Assembly: GCF_016918545.1 (NCBI RefSeq)
Contig: NZ_JAFFQC010000007.1
Coordinates: 1-64,000, forward strand
Reading direction: 5' to 3'
Source: Desulfobulbus alkaliphilus
Lineage (GTDB): Bacteria > Desulfobacterota > Desulfobulbia > Desulfobulbales > Desulfobulbaceae
Length of the DNA stretch: 64,000 nt
Part shown: positions 10,180-17,218 of the stretch, piece after piece
Position numbering within the stretch: the first letter of the stretch is position 1
Layout: each line of letters starts with the position of its first letter
Made by a program: the position numbers and the translations under genes
Notes under the pieces: generated by a model
What the model was told of the DNA's origin: nothing
What the model saw: the letters and a program-made list of their open reading frames with translations, nothing else
Database searches by the model: none

Positions 10180-12525
10180 ATGCTTTCCTTGATCATACTC
10201 ACCGTCATCGTTGTTGTCGCTCTGATCCTGTTCATTGGTGGTTGGCTTTCTGTCGACCTGGTCGGCCTGCTCGTCCTCTCATCTCTCGCCCTCACCGGCC
10301 TGATAAGCGGCACACAGGCCCTGGCCGGATTCAGCAGTCCGGCCGTGGTCACGGTCTGGGCCATGTTCATCCTTTCCGCGGGATTGACCCGCACCGGAGT
10401 TGCCCAGCAACTTGGACAACCGCTCCAGCGTTTTACCAAAGGCAGTGAGGCTGTGCTTGTCATCGCCCTGATGGTGGCCGCGAGCCTGTTGTCGGCGCTC
10501 ATAAACACAATCACGGTCGCCGCTATTCTCCTGCCGACGGCGATGGAACTGGCGCGCCGCAGTGGCCGTCCCCCCGGACGCCTGCTGATGCCTCTTTCTC
10601 TGGGATGTCTTCTCGGCGGTCCCTTCACTGGAATTTCAACCCCACCGAACATCCTGGTGACCGATGCCCTGCGCACTGCCGGGCTCAGCCCCTTTGCCAT
10701 CTTCGATTTTACCCCCATCACCGCCGCCATCGTTGTCTCAGGCATTGCCTTCACAGTCCTTATCGGTCTTCATCTCCTTCCCAAGCGATCCGCGCAGACA
10801 GCCGTTGACAGGCACGCTTCCATCGAAGATTCCTACCAATTGAGTACCCATCTCTTCACCACCCAGATTCGCCCTGACTCCCTGCTCGCTGGGCGGACCA
10901 TTGCCGAAAGCCGACTGGGCTCAGCCCTCTCTCTCACCGTTGTGGCTCTGCAGCGCAAAGGTGCTCTGATCCTCGCCCCCCGGCCCAATGAAATTCTTCA
11001 GGTGCATGATAACCTTGTTGTCCATGGCCCAAGTGAACTCCTGGCCCACTTTAACGGCAGCCATCATCTCCGCATCGAACCCGCGGACATAATCGATACA
11101 GATATTCTCCGCCGGCTGGTGATGGCCGAAGGACGTATCGGCGAAGGTTCACCGCTTGAGGGAAAGACGTTGGCTGAAAGCGGTCTGCGCAACACCCATC
11201 GTGTCCATGTCCCGGCACTGCCGCCTGCGCCTGAATGCCACGCCATGGCCACTCATCTGTGCCGTCGATTCGTCCAGGGCGACAGGTTGCTGCTGCAGGG
11301 AGAACGGGAAGATCTGGAGGAAGTCGCGCGCCAGGGCCTGGTCACGGACCTCGAGTTTCTTGACCCCGACCAATCGTACACAGGTACAGAGACCAAGGTC
11401 TCCCTGCTGCCGGTGCAAGTTCCTCCTGGGTCGGTTCTTGCAGGCCTTAATCTGATTGAAAGCCGGCTTGGCAATGCCTTCGGATTGACAGTCGTGGCCA
11501 TCGTGCGCGACCAGGAGACACTGTTCATGCCCTCACCTCAGGAACAGATCAACGCGGGCGATCTGCTCATATTGCAGGGCAGTAAACACGATCTTGATGT
11601 TCTCGAGGAATTGCAAAATCTTCAAATCAAGGAGCAATCCCTGAGCCTCGCAGCCGAACTGGAATCCCAGCAGATCGGAGTGACCGAGGTCCTCCTCTCA
11701 CCGCGGACAACCCTGGCGGGACGAACCCTGGCAGACCTCCTCTTTCGCGAACATTACGGGCTCAATGTGCTCGCCATCTGGAGAAAAGGGACCGCCCATC
11801 GCATCGGTCTACAGGATATGCCTTTGCAGTTCGGTGATGCCCTGCTCGTCTATGGGCAGCGCCAGAAACTGGAAGCCGTGGACCGTGATCCCAATTTTCT
11901 GGTTCTCGACCAGGCAGCCGCCAGCACGCCACGCCTTGAGAAAGCTCCCATTGCCATTGCGATAATGGTGGCCGTCCTGCTCAGCGCGATTCTTGGCTAT
12001 GTACCCATCGCCATTGCCGGGCTGACCGGAGCGGCTCTGATGGTATTGTTCGGGTGTCTGAGTATGGATGAAGCGTATCGGGCCATCGAGTGGAAGGTGG
12101 TCTTCCTCATTGCCAGCATGCTTCCCCTTGGGGTGGCGGTGGAAAATACAGGGGCAGCGCAAATGGGAGCTGAGGCACTTCTTGCAGTGGTAGGCGACCT
12201 GGGGCCCCGCTGGGTAGTCGCCGCCCTTTTTCTCGTCACGGTGATCGGTACCCAGGTCATCCCCACCGCAGCCTTGGTGGTGCTGATGGCCCCGGTGGCA
12301 CTCAGTTCTTCCGAGGCCCTGGGCATCTCCCCCCATTTGTTGATGATGACCGTGGCCATGGCAGCCTCGGCAAGCTTTGCCAGCCCCCTGTCCCATCCTG
12401 CGCACCTCCTGGTCATGGGTCCCGGCGGATACCGCTTTATTGATTATGTCAAAGTCGGGGTCCCCTTGACCATTGTGGTGATGGCGGTCTCGGTATGGCT
12501 TCTGCCGATTCTCTGGCCGGCATGA
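10180..12525 (+). CDS. SLC13-type anion permease with four RCK_C (TrkA_C) domains
   Basis: Sodium-coupled or proton-coupled anion transporter (sulfate, dicarboxylate or similar). The 781-aa protein has a membrane half (about residues 1-205) with STPPNILVTDAL, then four tandem cytoplasmic TrkA_C repeats (about 213-300, 300-385, 403-485, 492-580). Each repeat has the AGRTIAESRLG-like start and VHGPSELL- or LQGSKHDL-like end. A second membrane half (about 590-781) carries the symmetric motif SPLSHPAHLLVMGPGGYRF. Family members with regulatory RCK_C domains usually carry two copies. It follows ppnN by 105 bp with no terminator. The substrate is unknown; sulfate would suit the inferred physiology but is only inference. 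Confidence 0.85.
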   Translation: MLSLIILTVIVVVALILFIGGWLSVDLVGLLVLSSLALTGLISGTQALAGFSSPAVVTVWAMFILSAGLTRTGVAQQLGQPLQRFTKGSEAVLVIALMVAASLLSALINTITVAAILLPTAMELARRSGRPPGRLLMPLSLGCLLGGPFTGISTPPNILVTDALRTAGLSPFAIFDFTPITAAIVVSGIAFTVLIGLHLLPKRSAQTAVDRHASIEDSYQLSTHLFTTQIRPDSLLAGRTIAESRLGSALSLTVVALQRKGALILAPRPNEILQVHDNLVVHGPSELLAHFNGSHHLRIEPADIIDTDILRRLVMAEGRIGEGSPLEGKTLAESGLRNTHRVHVPALPPAPECHAMATHLCRRFVQGDRLLLQGEREDLEEVARQGLVTDLEFLDPDQSYTGTETKVSLLPVQVPPGSVLAGLNLIESRLGNAFGLTVVAIVRDQETLFMPSPQEQINAGDLLILQGSKHDLDVLEELQNLQIKEQSLSLAAELESQQIGVTEVLLSPRTTLAGRTLADLLFREHYGLNVLAIWRKGTAHRIGLQDMPLQFGDALLVYGQRQKLEAVDRDPNFLVLDQAAASTPRLEKAPIAIAIMVAVLLSAILGYVPIAIAGLTGAALMVLFGCLSMDEAYRAIEWKVVFLIASMLPLGVAVENTGAAQMGAEALLAVVGDLGPRWVVAALFLVTVIGTQVIPTAALVVLMAPVALSSSEALGISPHLLMMTVAMAASASFASPLSHPAHLLVMGPGGYRFIDYVKVGVPLTIVVMAVSVWLLPILWPA

Positions 12526-12607
12526 GCACATGAGCACCCCATACCCGGCATCAGCCTAGACGACAAAGGATCGTTTCATGACGCCCCCAACCGTCGACAA
12601 TCAGGAT

Positions 12608-12829
12608 TCTGAATCCATGACGGCCGGAATTGGTTTAGGATATATCATATTGTAATCACTATACAATTTCAGCAGAATCCTTGATAATACCCTACACTGG
12701 CCGCCCTTGGGAAACATCCGTCCGCACGCCATCTTCATTGACCGTAACCGTTTGATAAAGTGTCCTTTAATCGAACGGTCAGTGCGGCCGATAAAGCTGA
12801 CGCACGGAAGAACGCTCAACGGATCCAGG
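12608..12829 (+). repeat. Dispersed MITE-like repeat, copy 2, with 5-bp direct repeats
   Basis: A full-length (222 bp) but somewhat diverged copy, starting TCTGAATCC and ending GGATCCAGG. It is flanked by perfect 5-bp direct repeats AGGAT at 12603-12607 and 12830-12834, indicating insertion by transposition. Confidence 0.9.
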
Positions 12830-12973
12830 AGGATGTTATGAAGGAATTCAATGTGCACCAATATCTTGCCTCTCGGTGCAAATGTATCACTGATGAAGAG
12901 TACAGGTTGCAAGCCATGCAACCATTTATCTGAAATCTGAAAACAGGTATCTGTAACAACAAGGAGGATTCAA

Positions 12974-13357
12974 ATGCTTCGAGACCTGGCCCTGGCCGCA
13001 AAAGCCGCTTGCAGCAAGGAAGATCAGGAAAGCCTGGTCCCTTTGGTACAGCAGTTGCGTACCCTGGGTGAAATCGCCTTTAAACGTGGCCTGCTGGCCC
13101 TGGAGGGTGAACTTGCCAAGATCACTGACCCATTTCTTAAACTGGGCCTCCAACTCATCGTCGACCAGACCGAGCCGGAGAATGTTCAGGATATTCTTGA
13201 CGCAGACATTTATTATAATGAGTCCAACGGTAGGGAACTGCTGAAGAAGATCATCATCCGCGAAGGACTGCTGCGGATTCAGGCCGGAGACAACGCCCGC
13301 AATATCCTCATCTGTACGAAAATTTTTCTGGGTAAGGTCGATCCGGATCAATGGTAA
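12974..13357 (+). CDS. Small soluble protein resembling the cytoplasmic loop of MotA
   Basis: A 127-aa protein with a strong ribosome binding site (AAGGAGG, 12960-12966) before ATG. The stretch RGLLALEGELAKITDPFLK followed by GLQLIVDQTEPENVQDIL closely echoes the cytoplasmic segment of the flagellar stator MotA, where RxGLLALE...DPFLxxGLQLxVDGTxPExxxxIL is typical. No hydrophobic segment long enough for a membrane helix is present, whereas MotA has four. It therefore looks like a detached MotA-type loop domain, not a stator subunit. No MotB or other flagellar gene is nearby. The function is unknown; it may act as a cytosolic partner of a motor or ExbB-like complex, or be an independent helical domain. 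Confidence 0.6.
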   Translation: MLRDLALAAKAACSKEDQESLVPLVQQLRTLGEIAFKRGLLALEGELAKITDPFLKLGLQLIVDQTEPENVQDILDADIYYNESNGRELLKKIIIREGLLRIQAGDNARNILICTKIFLGKVDPDQW

Positions 13358-13384
13358 TCGGTTTACCTTCCAGGGTATGTACAA

Positions 13385-13602
13385 CCTGAATCCGTGACGG
13401 CTGAACGCTTGTTTTAGATATATCTTGCTGTAATCATGTTTTAATTGTAACGAAATCCTAGGTAATGAGTTTCATCAGCCGCCCTTCGGGGCATCCGTCC
13501 GCACGCCATCTTCATTGCCCGTAACCGTCCGATAAAGTGTACTTTAATCGAACGGCCACGAACAACGAAGCTGACGCACGGACGAACGCTCACGGATTCA
13601 GG
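13385..13602 (+). repeat. Dispersed MITE-like repeat, copy 3 (best full-length example)
   Basis: A 218-bp non-coding element. It has perfect 13-bp terminal inverted repeats, CCTGAATCCGTGA on the left and TCACGGATTCAGG on the right. The left half (13385-13495) holds smaller inverted repeats (CGGCTG/CAGCCG and TTGCTGTAAT/ATTGTAACGAA). The right half (13496-13584) is one imperfect hairpin with arms of about 44 nt meeting at AGTGTACT. The flanks are TACAA and CACAA (4 of 5 identical). No open frame is conserved between copies. Stop of the upstream gene lies 27 bp before it. Confidence 0.95.
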
Positions 13603-13667
13603 CACAAGAAAAGAAAAGTTCACCTGTTTAACCGAGAATACACCGCAACGACATGAAATATGTTTTT

Positions 13668-13958
13668 TTAACGAAAACGAAGGGGTTTTTGCTCCCGCTC
13701 TTCCTCTGGCCCGGTATCTTCACGGACAGATGGACCTGATCTACCCTCGATTGCGGGCTGCTGCCGAGATTCACCCAGCGACGCGCTGCTCAGCAGATCA
13801 AGAACTTTATTCATTTTCCTGTTCAGTTGGGCTACATGGGAGAGTATCCGAAAAACGAGGAACGGCAGCAGAATTGCCGTAACCCCCACGGTGACCGTGG
13901 CAACTATGCCGACAAGTAACAAAATCAACCCTAATCCACCTGCCAATACCTGTTCCAT
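13668..13958 (-). CDS. Small membrane protein of unknown function
   Basis: A protein of 96 aa. I choose ATG at 13958 because GGAGG (13970-13974) sits 11 bp upstream; a TTG three codons earlier is too close. Residues about 4-42 form a long hydrophobic hairpin or two helices rich in Gly, Val and Leu, followed by a basic amphipathic stretch (HVAQLNRKMNKVLDLL) and a polar charged tail with a GPEEEREQ segment. No family was recognised. It lies about 90 bp downstream of the malic enzyme gene on the same strand, so it may be cotranscribed. Confidence 0.62.
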   Translation of the reverse strand: MEQVLAGGLGLILLLVGIVATVTVGVTAILLPFLVFRILSHVAQLNRKMNKVLDLLSSASLGESRQQPAIEGRSGPSVREDTGPEEEREQKPLRFR

Positions 13959-14046
13959 AACTGCCAATTCCTCCTATGTCATTGAATTCTCACTTGGAGA
14001 ACGTTGCAAGTGCCTTTCTCCTGGCATGCCATACCATAGGATGGCG

Positions 14047-15840
14047 CTAAATATATTTCTGATACTGGGGCTCAAACGTCAGGTCACGAATGAAGGCTTG
14101 CAGATCATCCGGCCGTGGTCTGCTTGCCAATCCTCTGGCATAAGCCACCTCGGCCACTGCCACCGCCACTTTCAGTGAAACCTCACGGATTCTGGTCAGA
14201 GGTGGAAAAATCCGCCCCTGAGCGAGATCCGTCTCCAGGACTTCACCAGCTACTATCCGGGCAGCCACCAGAAACATTTCATCCGTGACCCGCATCGCGC
14301 CACTGGCCATCACCCCCATACCAACCCCTGGAAAAATATACACATTGTTGCCCTGAGACGGAATCAGGGTCCGATTATGGGTGGTCACCGGATCAAATGG
14401 ACTGCCACTGGCAAAAACAGCCCGTCCCTCGGTCCAGGTATAGGCCTCCTCGGCCGAACATTCGGAGTTCGATGTCGGGTTGGACAGAGAAAACACAATG
14501 GGGCGCTCATTGATTCTGGCCATGGTTTCGAGAATTTCCGCAGTGAACCGGCCTGCCTGCCCGGAAACTCCGATGATCGCCTGCGGCTGCAGGATTTCAA
14601 CCGCAGCATGGAAATCAAGGACCGGGGGATGTTCGTGCGCAAACAATGCTTTATGTTCATTCAGGTCAGTACGTTCCTTGACAATCAACCCCTTGGAATC
14701 AACAAACCAGCAGCAGCTCCGCGCTTCTTCGCTGGTGAGTCCCTCCTCCATCAAGGCACTCACCATCAGTTCTCCGGTGCCAAGCCCGGCCTCGCCAGCG
14801 CCAAGGAAGAGAAAGCGCTGCTCTTTGAGATGACCACCGGTGATCCGCAAGGCAGAAAAAATTCCGGCCACGGTGACAGCTGCGGTCCCCTGAATATCGT
14901 CATTAAAACAGCAGACTAAATTACGGTATTTTTGCAACAGGCGAAAAGCGTTACGGTTGCCGAAATCCTCGAATTGAATCAAGGCCGCGGGGAAAACCTG
15001 CTGCACGGCGAAGATAAATTCCTCTATCATTTCATCATACACCTCGCCGCGCAAACGCGGGTGCTGCAACCCGGTGTAGAGCGGGTCATTGAGCAACCGG
15101 GTGTTGTTCGTGCCCATATCCAGGGTTACCGGCAGGCTTAACGAAGGATGGATCCCGGCGCAAGCTGAATAAAGGGCCAGTTTGCCTTTAGGAATACCCA
15201 TACCATCGGCGCCAAGATCGCCAAGGCCAAGGATACGCTCTCCGTCGGTTACGACAATGATGCGGATGTCATTGAATGGCCAGTTGCCCAGCAGTTCGGC
15301 CACTCGCCCCTTGTCCCGGGCGGTAATATAGATACCTCTGGGCCGTCGGAAGATATGACCGAATTCAAGGCAGGCCTGGCCAACAGTTGGCGTATAGACA
15401 ATGGGCATCAGCTCTTCAATGTTATCAAGCAACAACCGATAAAAAAGGATTTTGTTGCGGTCCTGCAAGGCGATGAGAGAAACATAGCGCTCGATATCGC
15501 TGGATTTTTTCCGCAGGACCTCCAGTACCCGCTGCATCTGCTCCTCAATGGTGTGTACTCGAGGCGGCAACAGACCTGTCAAACCGAGCATTTCCCGCTC
15601 CTCCAGAGTAAAGGCTGATCCCTTGTTCAGGGTTGGATCACGGAGCAGAGCCATGCCGGTGGGCAATCCTTCCAGCTGTTTCCGAATTCGTAGACGAGCA
15701 GCGGTATCACCACCAGTGCATTTTTTCAGCATGGACTGCAGATTGATATGATTGAGAAAACCGGACAGCGTATCGCCGTCGACCAGATCTTTTTCAAACT
15801 GAACGGTTATCTCGTTTTTTTCATGGATTATTTTATACAT
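14047..15840 (-). CDS. NAD-dependent malic enzyme
   Basis: Oxidative decarboxylation of malate to pyruvate with NAD(P)+, linking C4 acids (for example succinate and malate from propionate) to pyruvate. The body matches the large, MaeA-like subfamily: LNKGSAFTLEERE, PIVYTPTVGQAC, the N-terminal catalytic domain ending in DMGTNN, the Rossmann motif FLGAGEAGLGTGELM and FSLSNPTSNSECSAEEAY. The product is 597 aa. About 50 residues precede the usual start of homology (GMALLRDPTLNKG) and look like a separate small domain (ITVQFEKDLVDGDTLSGFL). ATG at 15840 has an AGGAA ribosome binding site, so the extension appears translated. NAD versus NADP preference is inferred from subfamily only. Confidence 0.93.
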   Translation of the reverse strand: MYKIIHEKNEITVQFEKDLVDGDTLSGFLNHINLQSMLKKCTGGDTAARLRIRKQLEGLPTGMALLRDPTLNKGSAFTLEEREMLGLTGLLPPRVHTIEEQMQRVLEVLRKKSSDIERYVSLIALQDRNKILFYRLLLDNIEELMPIVYTPTVGQACLEFGHIFRRPRGIYITARDKGRVAELLGNWPFNDIRIIVVTDGERILGLGDLGADGMGIPKGKLALYSACAGIHPSLSLPVTLDMGTNNTRLLNDPLYTGLQHPRLRGEVYDEMIEEFIFAVQQVFPAALIQFEDFGNRNAFRLLQKYRNLVCCFNDDIQGTAAVTVAGIFSALRITGGHLKEQRFLFLGAGEAGLGTGELMVSALMEEGLTSEEARSCCWFVDSKGLIVKERTDLNEHKALFAHEHPPVLDFHAAVEILQPQAIIGVSGQAGRFTAEILETMARINERPIVFSLSNPTSNSECSAEEAYTWTEGRAVFASGSPFDPVTTHNRTLIPSQGNNVYIFPGVGMGVMASGAMRVTDEMFLVAARIVAGEVLETDLAQGRIFPPLTRIREVSLKVAVAVAEVAYARGLASRPRPDDLQAFIRDLTFEPQYQKYI

Positions 15841-15891
15841 GTATTATTCCTTTTCCTGGAGAGGACCACGGCCATGCCAACTTTACCAGTT

Positions 15892-16109
15892 ACTGAATCC
15901 GTGACGGCTGGACTCTTGTTTTGGACATATATTGCTGTAATCATTTTATAATTGCAGCGAAATCCTTGGGAATAACTTTCACCCGCCGTCCTTCGGGGCA
16001 TCCGTCCGCACGCCATCTTCATTGCCCGTAACCGTCCGATGAAGTGTACTATAATCGAACGGTCACGAACAACGAAGCTGACGCGTGGACGAACGCTCAC
16101 GGATACAGG
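15892..16109 (+). repeat. Dispersed MITE-like repeat, copy 4
   Basis: Full-length copy (218 bp) between the malic enzyme start and the next repeat fragment. It ends in GGATACAGG and is flanked by CAGTT and CAGTC (4 of 5). It lies directly upstream of the malic enzyme gene, so it would separate that gene from any distant promoter. Confidence 0.92.
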
Positions 16110-16220
16110 CAGTCGGAATCAGCACAAACCTGATCTGCCGATGTTACAAGAGAACAAATGCGTACAGCATTACAAGCCGTTGTTTACCCTGTCAAGGCTA
16201 TCCGGTCGTAATAACCTTAT

Positions 16221-16285
16221 CCTGAATCCGTGACGGCCGGGATCTTGTTCTGACTTAATTTGATTGTAGTTAACTTATAATTCTG
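16221..16285 (+). repeat. Dispersed MITE-like repeat, copy 5 (left end only)
   Basis: The left terminal repeat and about 60 bp of the left half are recognisable, then similarity fades. The stretch 16286-16606 that follows holds no gene I can support; it is the upstream region of lemA. Confidence 0.75.
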
Positions 16286-16606
16286 GCTTCTTTTTTTGGA
16301 AGTAAACCGTCACTGAAATAACCGTGAAAGGACTGAAAAATGCACAAGAAAGCAAAATTTTGTTGAATCCAAAAGGTGGATGCATGATTCCTCTGGTAAT
16401 GGTCGGCAACATCATGATAACATAATTAGTATCGGGCAGATACATACATCCCGCAAAGGGACGAATCATCGAGGCATCCGGGAGATTTTACGTTAAGCAA
16501 TAAATGCGACTCCCTCCTTCCGCCGTGCAAGAGGCTTTCCAGCTTCTACGGGCGGCGAGACGTTTCATTACAATGCGGCACAATAAACAGCGAATGGAGA
16601 ACTCTA

Positions 16607-17206
16607 ATGAGCGTAGCAACCATAGTGGTTTTGGTACTATTCGGCGGCATAGTCCTGTTTATGATCATGATGTTCAACCGCCTGGTGGCGTTGCGGAACC
16701 GGCTCAAGAATGCTTTCGCGCAGATCGAGGTTCAGTTGAAGCGACGTTACGATCTGATTCCCAACCTGGTCGAAACCGCGAAAGCCTACCTGCAGCACGA
16801 ACGGGAAACCCTGGAGGCGGTGGTCAATGCCCGCAACACAGCGACCCGTGGCTTGAGCCAGGCTCATGACCGTCCCGGTGATCCACAAGCCATGGCGGTT
16901 TTGGGTCAGGCAGAGCATGGTCTGGCCAGCGCCCTGAGCCGTTTTAATCTGGTGGTGGAAGCCTATCCCGAACTGAAGGCCAATCAAAACATGATGCAAG
17001 TCAGTGAAGAGTTGACCAGCACCGAAAACAAGGTGGCCTTCGCCCGCCAAGCCTTCAACGATGCCGTCATGACCTACAACACATACAAGCAGTCGTTTCC
17101 CCAGGTCGTGGTGGCCGGGATGTTCGGCCACGGCCCGGATGCGGCCCTCCTGGAATTCGCCGATAGCGAACAGATTCAAGCCGCCCCTAAAGTGTCGTTT
17201 CAGTAA
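16607..17206 (+). CDS. lemA: LemA family protein
   Basis: A 199-aa membrane-anchored helical protein. It has one N-terminal membrane helix (about residues 4-22), then the LemA signature NRLKNAFAQIEVQLKRRYDL and IPNLVETAKAY, followed by long coiled-coil helices. The ribosome binding site is GGAGA before ATG. The next gene, an M48 peptidase, starts 12 bp after the stop. LemA next to an M48/HtpX-type protease is a recurrent pair, and LemA is thought to act with the protease in envelope quality control, although the biochemical role of LemA is not settled. Confidence 0.93.
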   Translation: MSVATIVVLVLFGGIVLFMIMMFNRLVALRNRLKNAFAQIEVQLKRRYDLIPNLVETAKAYLQHERETLEAVVNARNTATRGLSQAHDRPGDPQAMAVLGQAEHGLASALSRFNLVVEAYPELKANQNMMQVSEELTSTENKVAFARQAFNDAVMTYNTYKQSFPQVVVAGMFGHGPDAALLEFADSEQIQAAPKVSFQ

Positions 17207-17218
17207 ACGGGGCCGACG

